A stretch of 64,000 nucleotides of DNA from an uncultured Psychroserpens sp. (GTDB lineage: Bacteria; Bacteroidota; Bacteroidia; Flavobacteriales; Flavobacteriaceae): the NCBI RefSeq assembly GCF_947500255.1, contig NZ_CANMRL010000001.1:620001-684000 (forward strand), read 5' to 3'. Below the pieces are notes generated by a model. It saw only the letters and a list, made by a program, of their open reading frames with translations. It was not told where the DNA came from and did no database searches. Shown in pieces: positions 26,029 through 33,928 of the stretch; the stretch's first letter is position 1; each line of letters begins with the position of its first letter. The position numbers and the translations under genes are program-made.

Positions 26029-27537
26029 ATGAAACATAATTTTAAAACGGCTGTCTTACTCTTTGTAGGACTGCTACTAACTTGGTCTTGTGAGAAAGAC
26101 GATAATACAAATGAAAGTGTTAATCAATACAAAGTGCCAAGTATTGAAAGAGCTAAAACTTACTTCAATGAAAAAATAAACTTGTCTTCTTTAGAAACAA
26201 CTGATTTATTTAGAAATGGTGATAGCTCATTAGACACCGATTGGGATAAGTCGAAATCTAAGGCATATAAGGAGGAGCCTCAAGAAACTCTGGATATTCT
26301 ATATACACCCATTTACTTACCCACTTCTGGAAAAGCCAAAAGCTTTATTGGGTCTGTAGAAATGAATGGAGATATGCAATCAAAAATTTTCATCCTGTTT
26401 TATAAGCAGAGTACAAATGATACTGCCTTTTCTGGCTTTATGCTCATCTATAACTTGGATGGTATAATTGAATATGCCTACGAATATGATGACGGCCAGC
26501 GCATCTCAGAAGGCTTACCCAATTTGGTAAGCAATACACTTAACAGAACCGATACTGGCGATTGCGAGAGTCCTTTTGATAGTCTCGGCTGCCTTCTCGA
26601 TTGGGTTGGTGGTGATTGGTTTGGGCTAGATGGTTTTATTGAAAATGATGTTGTCGAGGTTATTGCTGTGGGAGATTCTAGCACTGGTGGTCCGATTAGT
26701 GACTCTGGTTTTGGAAATCCTGGTTTTAGTATTCCAGCTTTAGATGAAGGTATCGCAGGCACAAATGGCAGCATTGAAGAACCTTGGTGGCTAGATAATA
26801 CTGTAAGTGCCAACCCACTTTCTATCATTATGGCTTTAGAATTAGGACATGTGGCTTTGCCTGAAGCAGAATGGCTGCTCAATCAAGCCTCTCAAGAGCA
26901 ATTAACTTCCATTGCTAATTTTTTGAATGCCAATCGTGCCAAGGATAAAAATAACGATAGTATTGAAGATAGTGGTTTAGATCCAAATCAAATGACTGAA
27001 ATCTCGCAGGAGGCTTTAGATTTTGCAATAAGTATGATTAATTATTTGATGAATAACCCTAATGTAACGTTAGAATACGATCTATCGAATCAAATAAATA
27101 GCTATCCCAATTTTGACACATTTGATGAAGTAGAAGATTTTTTTGAAAATTCTAATAATTCATCATCTCATACTGTTTCAGTAGAAAGAGATAATTTTAC
27201 TTTCAACTTTTTAATGCCACTATTTAGTTATGCTATAGAAATGGATGTTGACAAAGAAGTTCCTGATGGAAATTCTTGCGATTGCATAGAGATTCTTGAC
27301 GTAAAAACTTACATTAGTGGAAATGAAACAATAACATCTTATACAGAAATTGGAGAGTATTGGACAGACATTTCCAGTGAACAAAACACAATTAAAGTAA
27401 GTATAAAAGGAAAAATAACAACTGGTTTAAATATAGATGGGTTCCCTTGGAAAAGATCTAAAGTTTATACCTTCTATGTTGTATATAATCACTCAACTGG
27501 AAATATAATCACATATGGCTATGATTTGCAAAACTAA
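26029..27537 (+). CDS. surface lipoprotein of unknown function
   Basis: A 502-residue lipoprotein: signal MKHNFKTAVLLFVGLLLTWSC with lipobox Cys21, then an acidic linker EKDDNTNES typical of surface export in Bacteroidota. Residues 36-160 form a domain with SIERAKTYFNEK and a FILFYKQSTND strand. The middle is rich in Gly, Asp and Cys (DCESPFDSLGCLLDWVGG) and proline, then a helical part at 265-345, and a C-terminal beta-rich domain with NSCDCIEILD. No family is known to me. The overlapping secreted-protein gene and the unusual promoter set it apart from the housekeeping surroundings. An effector or binding role is possible but unsupported. Confidence 0.7.
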   Translation: MKHNFKTAVLLFVGLLLTWSCEKDDNTNESVNQYKVPSIERAKTYFNEKINLSSLETTDLFRNGDSSLDTDWDKSKSKAYKEEPQETLDILYTPIYLPTSGKAKSFIGSVEMNGDMQSKIFILFYKQSTNDTAFSGFMLIYNLDGIIEYAYEYDDGQRISEGLPNLVSNTLNRTDTGDCESPFDSLGCLLDWVGGDWFGLDGFIENDVVEVIAVGDSSTGGPISDSGFGNPGFSIPALDEGIAGTNGSIEEPWWLDNTVSANPLSIIMALELGHVALPEAEWLLNQASQEQLTSIANFLNANRAKDKNNDSIEDSGLDPNQMTEISQEALDFAISMINYLMNNPNVTLEYDLSNQINSYPNFDTFDEVEDFFENSNNSSSHTVSVERDNFTFNFLMPLFSYAIEMDVDKEVPDGNSCDCIEILDVKTYISGNETITSYTEIGEYWTDISSEQNTIKVSIKGKITTGLNIDGFPWKRSKVYTFYVVYNHSTGNIITYGYDLQN

Positions 27538-28003
27538 AAACTTTATAAGATTATACTCTTGTATTTTTCTTATCCTATCAGTTTCTTTAAATAAAGTTTC
27601 TGCACAAAATGAAACTCAAATTAAATTGAATGATAGTCTAGTTAAAACTTATGTGGATATCAATGACACTCAATATAAGGCGATTAAGAAAAGTGCACCT
27701 ATCATGGAAGAACTTCACTTAGCCATCAAGGATTCTGTTCAATCAAGTGCGTTGAATAGAAGATTAAGATTATTTTTTGAAAATAAATACAATGAAAAGC
27801 AACTGATTATCACCTTAAAACTGGAACGACATATGAAAGGGACTAATTCTACTTTTGAATTAGATTACAGTATAGATGCCGATAAATCTCTTAGTTTTGA
27901 TTCGGTTGAAGACTATATAGCTTACCAAAAAAGGATTGATAGTCTTTTATTTAAAAATCTTAAAGTGAAAGACACAATCATAAAAAAGAAAAACAAAGAA
28001 TAA
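27515..28003 (+). CDS. small secreted protein, unknown
   Basis: A 162-residue protein whose gene overlaps the end of the lipoprotein gene by 23 bp (17 bp if the second ATG at 27521 is used), so translation is probably coupled. Residues 8-30 form a signal peptide (FIRLYSCIFLILSVSLNKVSAQ). The mature part is mostly helical and charged, with a strand pair (QLIITLKLERHMKGTNSTFELDY) and a very basic C-terminus. It may act together with the lipoprotein. I recognise no family, and an immunity or chaperone role would be speculation. Confidence 0.65.
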   Translation: MAMICKTKNFIRLYSCIFLILSVSLNKVSAQNETQIKLNDSLVKTYVDINDTQYKAIKKSAPIMEELHLAIKDSVQSSALNRRLRLFFENKYNEKQLIITLKLERHMKGTNSTFELDYSIDADKSLSFDSVEDYIAYQKRIDSLLFKNLKVKDTIIKKKNKE

Positions 28004-28026
28004 TTTGATTCTAGTTTTAAATAAAC

Positions 28027-28064
28027 AAAAACCCCTTTCCACATAAGTGAAAAGGGGTTTTTTA
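28027..28064. terminator. bidirectional terminator between 27515-28003 and rng
   Basis: Stem ACCCCTTTCCAC with GTGAAAAGGGGT, one mismatch, with A and T runs on both sides. Confidence 0.82.
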
Positions 28065-28068
28065 GATA

Positions 28069-29622
28069 TTATTTGATTTCCTTACCATTTTTGTCATAAA
28101 AATGATATTCAAGATATGTGTAAGCATCTCTAGGTAAAACTTTTACCCATTTTTTATGTTCTAAAAACCATTTAGAACGTACTGATGGAAACCCTTTGGT
28201 TAAAAAGGCTGCTATAAATGGATGCGCATTAAGCGTAATCTTCTTATAGTCTTTTTTGAAAAGCCTTTCGAGGTCTTGGGTAATCTTTTGAATCACAATT
28301 ATTGGTGCTTCAATTTCTCCTCCTACTGCTCCGTTAGGGTTTTCTTCTTTTGTTTTAATATTGCGTTCTGGGCGAACACGCTGTCTGGTAATTTGTATCA
28401 AACCAAACTTACTAGGTGGCAAAATCTTATGTTTTGCCTTATCATCTTTCATTTCGTCACGAAGATGATTGTACAATTTTTTTCGATTCTCTGCTCTTCC
28501 CATATCAATAAAATCGACAACGATAATGCCTCCCATATCACGTAAACGTAACTGACGAGCAATTTCTGAAGCAGAAATTAAATTGACTTCCAGAGCAGTG
28601 TCTTCTTGATTTTTTTCTTTGTTAGATCTGTTTCCGCTATTCACATCAATCACATGCATCGCTTCGGTATGTTCTATTACCAAATAAGCGCCTTTTGCCA
28701 TCGACACTGTGCGACCGAAAGAGGTTTTAATTTGACGTTCTATACCATACTTTTCATATAGTGGCACGCCATTTTTATACATCTTTACTATGGATTCTTT
28801 AGCAGGTGCAATCTCTTGCACGTAATCTTTAATCTGTCCATAAAGCACTTCGTCATCTACTGTAATGCTCGAGAATGAATCATCAAAAATATCTCTTAAA
28901 ATAGAAGATGCTTTGTTCATTTCACTCAAAACCTTACTAGGATGATGCGCTTTATTTAATTTTTTACACATTGCTGTCCATCTATTCAGCAAGTTCTGTA
29001 AATCTTTGTCGAGTTCGGCAACTTTCTTGCCTTCTGCGACTGTACGAATGATAACACCAAACCCTTTAGGCGTAATACTCTTGACCAATCGTTTTAAGCG
29101 ATCTTTCTCTTCTTTCGATTCAATTTTTTGTGAAATTGAAATACGATCAGAAAATGGTACTAAGACAATATAACGACCAGCAATAGACAACTCGCTACTA
29201 ATACGAGGGCCTTTGGTTGAAATTGGTTCTTTTACAATTTGTACTAATAGAGATTGATTTGATTTTAAAACATTGGCAATACTGCCGTTTTTATCAATAT
29301 CTTTCTCAAACTGAAAATTTTTCAGTAAAAAATCGGTATGTCTACCTGTGCTTACACGTTTAACGAATTTTAAAAGAGAAGGTAATTTTGGTCCTAAATC
29401 ATGATAATGCAAAAACGCATCCTTTTCATAACCTACATTTACAAATGCAGCGTTTAGACCAGGAACAGCTTTTCGTATTTTGGCAATAAATATATCACCA
29501 ACCGAGAAGTTGTTATCATCTTCATCTTTGTGTAACTCGATAAGTTTTCCATCTTTTAATAAGGCAAAATCAACAATATCAGAACTCGATCTTATAATCA
29601 ATTCTTTTTCCATGTTGTTCAT
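28069..29622 (-). CDS. rng: ribonuclease G/E family endoribonuclease
   Basis: A 517-residue endoribonuclease that processes rRNA and initiates mRNA decay. The S1 domain is at residues about 38-130, followed by the RNase H-like and DNase I-like subdomains with the metal-binding Asp pair in HVIDVNSGN and IIVVDFIDMGR, then VRPERN with QITRQR. It lacks the long degradosome tail of RNase E and is nearer RNase G. MNNMEKEL could also start at 29613. The leader upstream contains two hairpins and the gene lies downstream of the hup unit. Confidence 0.95.
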   Translation of the reverse strand: MNNMEKELIIRSSSDIVDFALLKDGKLIELHKDEDDNNFSVGDIFIAKIRKAVPGLNAAFVNVGYEKDAFLHYHDLGPKLPSLLKFVKRVSTGRHTDFLLKNFQFEKDIDKNGSIANVLKSNQSLLVQIVKEPISTKGPRISSELSIAGRYIVLVPFSDRISISQKIESKEEKDRLKRLVKSITPKGFGVIIRTVAEGKKVAELDKDLQNLLNRWTAMCKKLNKAHHPSKVLSEMNKASSILRDIFDDSFSSITVDDEVLYGQIKDYVQEIAPAKESIVKMYKNGVPLYEKYGIERQIKTSFGRTVSMAKGAYLVIEHTEAMHVIDVNSGNRSNKEKNQEDTALEVNLISASEIARQLRLRDMGGIIVVDFIDMGRAENRKKLYNHLRDEMKDDKAKHKILPPSKFGLIQITRQRVRPERNIKTKEENPNGAVGGEIEAPIIVIQKITQDLERLFKKDYKKITLNAHPFIAAFLTKGFPSVRSKWFLEHKKWVKVLPRDAYTYLEYHFYDKNGKEIK

Positions 29623-29626
29623 TTTA

Positions 29627-29725
29627 ATCCATCCCGATTCATTTCGAGATAGATGGATGTTATTTTATTTTGACACAGGATATTTAATCCAGCAAATTCA
29701 TGTATTACGATGGTAAATCGTAATA
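29627..29725 (-). promoter_or_regulatory. leader of rng with two hairpins
   Basis: The 178 bp between rng and the upstream gene contains ATCCATC (29627-29633) pairing with GATGGAT (29652-29658), and TATTACGAT (29703-29711) pairing with ATCGTAATA (29717-29725) across a 5-nt loop. No clear -7 box is seen. RNase E of E. coli autoregulates through its leader, so a similar arrangement is conceivable. Confidence 0.4.
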
Positions 29726-29764
29726 AAACTCATAAATTTTATATCAAAGAACGTTGTTTTTTAA

Positions 29765-29800
29765 ATTAAGAAAAGTAGTTAAAAAACTACTTTTCTTAAT
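29765..29800 (-). terminator. hairpin downstream of the COX24-like gene
   Basis: Perfect 16-bp stem ATTAAGAAAAGTAGTT with AACTACTTTTCTTAAT and a 4-nt loop, directly after the stop codon. The flanking U tract on the minus strand is short, so termination strength is uncertain. Confidence 0.7.
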
Positions 29801-29890
29801 TTATTTCTTTTTGTGACGATTAGCGCGTCTACGTTTTTTACGCTTATGCGTCGCTACCTTGTGTCTTTTTCTTTTTTTACCACTTGGCAT
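29801..29890 (-). CDS. 29-residue basic protein, AURKAIP1/COX24 (mS38-like) family
   Basis: A tiny open frame too short for routine gene finding. It begins MPSGKKRKRHKV and 20 of its 29 residues are Lys, Arg or His. This matches the short bacterial AURKAIP1/COX24-domain proteins of Bacteroidota, related to the mitochondrial small-subunit protein mS38, and suggests a ribosomal or rRNA-binding role. It starts 38 bp after the hup stop, has no separate promoter that I can see and ends at a strong hairpin, so it is probably co-transcribed with hup. The family match is from memory. Confidence 0.85.
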   Translation of the reverse strand: MPSGKKRKRHKVATHKRKKRRRANRHKKK

Positions 29891-29928
29891 AAATAAGTCT
29901 TTTTTAAATTAATATTTGTTTTAATGTT

Positions 29929-30219
29929 TTAGTTTACTTCAACGTTAGTCTTAACACCTTCAACAAATACTTTAGCAGGTTTAAATGCAGGTATGTTGTG
30001 AGCAGGTATTTTTATTGTTGTGTTTTTTGAAATGTTACGACCAGTTTTTTCTGCTCTAGTTTTTACGATAAAACTTCCGAAACCTCTTAGGTATACGTTA
30101 TCTCCACCTTCTAAAGATGATTTAACTTCTTCCATGAATGTTTCTACTGTTGCTTGTACATCTCCTTTTTCAATTCCTAGTTTGTCAGAAATTTTCGCTA
30201 CTATATCAGCTTTTGTCAT
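29929..30219 (-). CDS. hup: HU family DNA-binding protein
   Basis: A 96-residue histone-like protein that bends and compacts DNA. The HU/IHF fold is complete: N-terminal helices MTKADIVAKISDKLGIEK, the GSFIVKTRAEKTGRN turn with the NIPAFKPAK beta-arm tip and the C-terminal helix FVEGVKTNVEV. It is probably strongly expressed, with an exact TATATTTG box at 30268-30261 on the minus strand. The downstream 29-residue basic protein seems to share its transcript. Confidence 0.95.
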   Translation of the reverse strand: MTKADIVAKISDKLGIEKGDVQATVETFMEEVKSSLEGGDNVYLRGFGSFIVKTRAEKTGRNISKNTTIKIPAHNIPAFKPAKVFVEGVKTNVEVN

Positions 30220-30260
30220 TGTTATTAATTTTTAGGGTTATCTATTAATTATAAGGGATG

Positions 30261-30268
30261 CAAATATA
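30261..30268 (-). promoter_or_regulatory. -7 box (TATATTTG) for hup
   Basis: Exact TAnnTTTG on the minus strand, 41 bp before the ATG at 30219, with a TTG about 21 bp upstream as a possible -33 element. Confidence 0.6.
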
Positions 30269-30326
30269 GGTAATTTAATTTCAATATTTCAAGCGTAATT
30301 AATTAAAATTTAACCTTGTAAAGATT

Positions 30327-30334
30327 TATTTTTG
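30327..30334 (+). promoter_or_regulatory. -7 box (TATTTTTG) for mutY
   Basis: Exact TAnnTTTG, 19 bp before the ATG at 30354. Confidence 0.55.
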
Positions 30335-30353
30335 TAAAAATTAAGCCTTTTAA

Positions 30354-31394
30354 ATGAATTTTACCGAAATTTTAACACATTGGTACTCAGTCAATAAGAG
30401 AAGTCTACCATGGAGAACAACTAAAAATCCGTATCACATTTGGTTGTCTGAAATAATCATGCAACAAACACAGATTACACAAGGATTACCGTATTATGAA
30501 GCTTTTGTTAACCGTTTCCCATCTGTTTTTGACCTTGCAAATGCCAATGAACAGGACGTTTTAAAGCTTTGGCAAGGCTTAGGCTATTATTCTAGAGCTA
30601 GAAATTTGCACACCTCTGCAAAATACATTGCTAATGTATTAGGCGGAGAATTTCCAAATACCTATACTGAAATAGTAAAACTCAAAGGTGTAGGCGATTA
30701 TACAGCTAGCGCCATCGCTTCGATCTGTTTTAATGAACCTCACGCAGTTGTTGATGGTAATGTATATAGAGTATTGTCGCGCTATTTTGGTATTGATACA
30801 CCAATCAACTCGACAAAAGGTATCAAAGAATTTAAAAAACTAGCGACGAGCTTAATTGATAGTAAACATCCTGGAGATTATAACCAAGCCGTTATGGAGT
30901 TTGGCGCTACGCAGTGCAAACCTAAAAGTCCATACTGTATCGTTTGTCCGCTCAACACTAGTTGTATTGCGATTCAAAAAGGAAAAGTAGATGAGCTTCC
31001 TGTTAAACTTAAGAAAACAAAAGTGACAAAAAAGCACTTCAACTTTTTGGTCATTATATCTGAAGACAACAACATAATTTTTGAAAAAAGAACATCTAAA
31101 GGCATTTGGCAAAATTTATATCAATTTCCTCTTGTTGAAACTAAAAGTGCATTAACTTCCGAAGTATTTGAAAGTAATCCAGGTATTAAATCTCTTTTTA
31201 ACGGTTCGAAGTTCACATACAGCCTATATAATACAAATGAGCTCGTTCACAAATTATCACATCAACATTTATATACCAAATTCTGGATTATCGAAGTTAA
31301 GAAGCTTCCTAAAAAGGGCATATCAATTTCAGAATTAAAAACCTATCCCACCTCAATATTAATTAGCAATTTTATAGACAGGTTCGATTTCTGA
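30354..31394 (+). CDS. mutY: A/G-specific adenine glycosylase
   Basis: A 346-residue base-excision repair enzyme that removes adenine mispaired with 8-oxoguanine. It shows the HhH-GPD catalytic domain (LPWR, IMQQTQI, LKGVGDYTASAIA, VVDGNVYRVLSRY with the catalytic Asp), the [4Fe-4S] cluster Cys pattern C-x6-C-x2-C-x5-C starting CKPKSPYC, and a C-terminal NUDIX-like domain that recognises oxoG. First gene of the mutY-ssb-gldE-gldD run that is conserved in gliding Bacteroidota. Confidence 0.96.
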   Translation: MNFTEILTHWYSVNKRSLPWRTTKNPYHIWLSEIIMQQTQITQGLPYYEAFVNRFPSVFDLANANEQDVLKLWQGLGYYSRARNLHTSAKYIANVLGGEFPNTYTEIVKLKGVGDYTASAIASICFNEPHAVVDGNVYRVLSRYFGIDTPINSTKGIKEFKKLATSLIDSKHPGDYNQAVMEFGATQCKPKSPYCIVCPLNTSCIAIQKGKVDELPVKLKKTKVTKKHFNFLVIISEDNNIIFEKRTSKGIWQNLYQFPLVETKSALTSEVFESNPGIKSLFNGSKFTYSLYNTNELVHKLSHQHLYTKFWIIEVKKLPKKGISISELKTYPTSILISNFIDRFDF

Positions 31395-31448
31395 TTTTAG
31401 AGAACTCATAAATTTTTCATACTTTTAATAATCAGACTTTAAAATGAT

Positions 31449-31456
31449 TAATTTTG
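31449..31456 (+). promoter_or_regulatory. -7 box (TAATTTTG) for ssb
   Basis: Exact TAnnTTTG 21 bp before the ATG at 31478, giving ssb a promoter independent of mutY. Confidence 0.55.
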
Positions 31457-31477
31457 TAGTCTTAAACAATAGAAACT

Positions 31478-31930
31478 ATGTCAGGAACATTAAATAAAGT
31501 AATGCTTATAGGGCATTTGGGCGATGAAGTAAAGATGCATTATTTTGATGGTGGTAATTGCGTTGGTCGTTTTCCATTAGCAACAAACGAAACCTACACG
31601 AACAAACAAACTAATGAACGCGTTACAAATACCGAATGGCATAACATTGTGGTTCGTAATAAAGCTGCTGAAATTTGTGAAAAATACCTCTCAAAAGGTG
31701 ACAAAGTCTATATTGAAGGGCGTTTAAAAACAAGAAAATGGCAAGATGACAAAGGTGCAGATCGTTATTCGACCGAAATTCAATGCACCGATTTCACGTT
31801 CCTATCAACTAAGAATGAAAATCAAGGTGGAGTAACACCAGCTTCTAACCCTCAGCAAGCTACCCAACAACCATCTAATACATCTGTTTCCGAACCTATA
31901 GCCGAAGATAATGATGATCTTCCGTTTTAA
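31478..31930 (+). CDS. ssb: single-stranded DNA-binding protein
   Basis: A 150-residue OB-fold protein that coats single-stranded DNA during replication, repair and recombination. The core is residues 1-108 (MLIGHLGDEVKMHYF, WHNIVVRNKAAEICEKYLSKGDKVYIEG), followed by a Gln/Pro/Asn-rich linker and the acidic tip ending DDLPF that recruits partner proteins. It lies between mutY and gldE and has its own promoter, so it is likely transcribed both alone and by read-through. Confidence 0.97.
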   Translation: MSGTLNKVMLIGHLGDEVKMHYFDGGNCVGRFPLATNETYTNKQTNERVTNTEWHNIVVRNKAAEICEKYLSKGDKVYIEGRLKTRKWQDDKGADRYSTEIQCTDFTFLSTKNENQGGVTPASNPQQATQQPSNTSVSEPIAEDNDDLPF

Positions 31931-31955
31931 ATAAATCAAACTTAAATTATTTACT

Positions 31956-33263
31956 TTGGATCCTGAACCCTCGAGTTTAATAATGACAATGCTTACAGTA
32001 AACGTATCGCTCGTTTCTGGGCTTATATTACTTTTTATTTTACTACTGTGTTCTGCATTGATTTCGGGTGCTGAAGTAGCCTTTTTTTCGCTAACAAAAT
32101 CTGATATAGATACAGGTCTAGAAGAAAACCCTAGAAAGTTTACTATTATTTCAAAATTATTAGAGCGGCCTAAAAAACTTTTAGCAACAATACTAGTTGC
32201 CAATAACTTTATCAATATTGGCATTGTAATTCTGTTTGCCTATCTAGGTGAAACATTGTTTAAAGATATAGAGATTACTTGGGTTCGATTTCTATTGGAA
32301 GTTGTTGTTATCACCTTTTTGATATTATTATTTGGTGAAATTGTCCCTAAAATTTATGCGAGTAGAAATCGTGTTAAGTTTTCGACATTTATGGCAATCC
32401 CGTTAAAGTTTTTGGATGTTATTTTTTCTCCAATCAGTTTACCAATGCGCCATTTAACCTTATCCATTCATAAAAAACTAGGGAAACAAAAATCAAATCT
32501 AAGTGTTGATCAACTGTCTCAAGCTTTAGAATTAACATCTGAGGGAGACACAACAGATGAAGAGCAAAAAATATTAGAAGGTATTGTATCCTTTGGAAAT
32601 ACTGATACAAAACAAGTCATGCGACCGAGAATGGATATTTTTGCTCTAAACGAAGACTTGAAGTATGATGAAATTATTCCTGAGGTCATCAAAAATGGCT
32701 ATTCTAGAATTCCAGTATACAAAGACAGTATAGACAATGTTACAGGTATTTTATATATCAAAGATCTATTACCACATATTGAACGCAAACAATTTGATTG
32801 GACCACCTTACTTCGCGAACCATTCTTTGTTCCTGAAAACAAAAAACTTGATGACTTAATGGTTGAGTTTCAAGAGAAGAAAGTGCATCTAGCAGTAGTA
32901 GTAGATGAGTATGGTGGCACCTCAGGTGTAGTGTCTTTAGAGGATGTTATCGAAGAGATTGTAGGAGATATAAGTGATGAATTTGACGATGATGATGTCA
33001 TCTACACAAAAATTGATGATCAAAATTATTCGTTTGAAGGAAAAACCACTTTAAAAGATTTTTATCGAATAGTCAAGGTTAAAGACGAGGCCGACTTTGA
33101 AGAGAACAAGGGTGAAGCTGAAACTATCGCAGGGTTTGTTTTAGAGATTTCTGGAGTATTTCCTAGACCACGAAATAAAATAAATTTTAAAAACTACGTT
33201 TTTACTATTGAAGCTATTGACAATAAACGAATCAAACAAATCAAGTTTACTATCTTAGACTAA
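31956..33263 (+). CDS. gldE: gliding motility-associated protein GldE (CNNM/CBS family)
   Basis: A 435-residue inner-membrane protein with a CNNM (DUF21) domain of three to four transmembrane helices (LILLFILLLCSALISGAEVAFFSL), a CBS pair (MRPRMDIFALNED, VVVDEYGGTSGVVSLEDVIEEIVGDI) and a C-terminal transporter-associated domain. Proteins of this family are linked to divalent cation transport; in Flavobacterium gldE is next to gldD and is involved in gliding. The listed start is a TTG giving MDPEPSSL; an ATG at 31983 would remove nine residues. It lies directly upstream of gldD. Confidence 0.93.
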   Translation: MDPEPSSLIMTMLTVNVSLVSGLILLFILLLCSALISGAEVAFFSLTKSDIDTGLEENPRKFTIISKLLERPKKLLATILVANNFINIGIVILFAYLGETLFKDIEITWVRFLLEVVVITFLILLFGEIVPKIYASRNRVKFSTFMAIPLKFLDVIFSPISLPMRHLTLSIHKKLGKQKSNLSVDQLSQALELTSEGDTTDEEQKILEGIVSFGNTDTKQVMRPRMDIFALNEDLKYDEIIPEVIKNGYSRIPVYKDSIDNVTGILYIKDLLPHIERKQFDWTTLLREPFFVPENKKLDDLMVEFQEKKVHLAVVVDEYGGTSGVVSLEDVIEEIVGDISDEFDDDDVIYTKIDDQNYSFEGKTTLKDFYRIVKVKDEADFEENKGEAETIAGFVLEISGVFPRPRNKINFKNYVFTIEAIDNKRIKQIKFTILD

Positions 33264-33278
33264 ACTTGTATATTATTT

Positions 33279-33860
33279 ATGATTATTAAAAAATTATGTA
33301 TTCCATTACTAGCTGCAGTTTGTTTTTCTTGCGGAAATGATCCGCTACCAAAACCTAAAGCCATGTTAAGACTGGACTATAAAAAACCAGAGTATTCAAA
33401 AGTGGATGTGCGTTTACCTTTTACCTTTGAAAAGAATATCAACGCCGACAAAATTTCTAATATTAAGTTAGACGGTATCAATAACTTTTATGGTGTAGAT
33501 ATTAACTATCCATCTATGAAAGGCACTATCTATCTTACCTATAAAAAGGTTAACGCTACTAATCTGGATACGTTATTAAGAGATGCGCAAACGCTAACGC
33601 AGAAACATACTATAAAGGCCGATGAGATAGAAAGTATTATTTATGAAAACCCAGAGCAAAGCGTATTTGGAATGTTTTATGAAGTTGGAGGAAATGCTGC
33701 TTCACAATCTCAATTTTATGTCACAGATAGTATTAATCACTTTTTAAGTGGTTCTTTGTACTTTTATACTGAACCTAATTACGATTCTATTTATCCTGCT
33801 GCTGTGTATTTAAAAAATGACATTAAACGCATTATGGAATCCATAGAATGGAAGGAATGA
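33279..33860 (+). CDS. gldD: gliding motility lipoprotein GldD
   Basis: A 193-residue lipoprotein with signal MIIKKLCIPLLAAVCFSC and lipobox Cys, then KPKAMLRLDYKKPEY. It matches GldD, needed for gliding and for type IX secretion function in Flavobacterium johnsoniae. The position 15 bp after gldE matches the conserved gldE-gldD pair. A strong hairpin terminator at 33868-33903 ends the unit. The large T9SS cargo protein at the right end of the window needs this same secretion system. Confidence 0.94.
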   Translation: MIIKKLCIPLLAAVCFSCGNDPLPKPKAMLRLDYKKPEYSKVDVRLPFTFEKNINADKISNIKLDGINNFYGVDINYPSMKGTIYLTYKKVNATNLDTLLRDAQTLTQKHTIKADEIESIIYENPEQSVFGMFYEVGGNAASQSQFYVTDSINHFLSGSLYFYTEPNYDSIYPAAVYLKNDIKRIMESIEWKE

Positions 33861-33867
33861 AAAACAT

Positions 33868-33903
33868 AAAAAAAAGCCTATCAAAATTGATAGGCTTTTT
33901 TTT
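33868..33903. terminator. bidirectional terminator between gldD and the choice-of-anchor lipoprotein gene
   Basis: Stem AAAAAAAGCCTATCA with TGATAGGCTTTTTTT and a 5-nt loop, T-rich on both exits. Confidence 0.9.
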
Positions 33904-33928
33904 ATGTATTAGATAGATACTAAATCGA

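Noticed and set aside
26029-28003. Calling the lipoprotein and its overlapping neighbour a toxin-immunity pair
   Set aside because: No toxin domain or catalytic motif is visible and the second protein is secreted, so the idea is unsupported; only the arrangement is reported.
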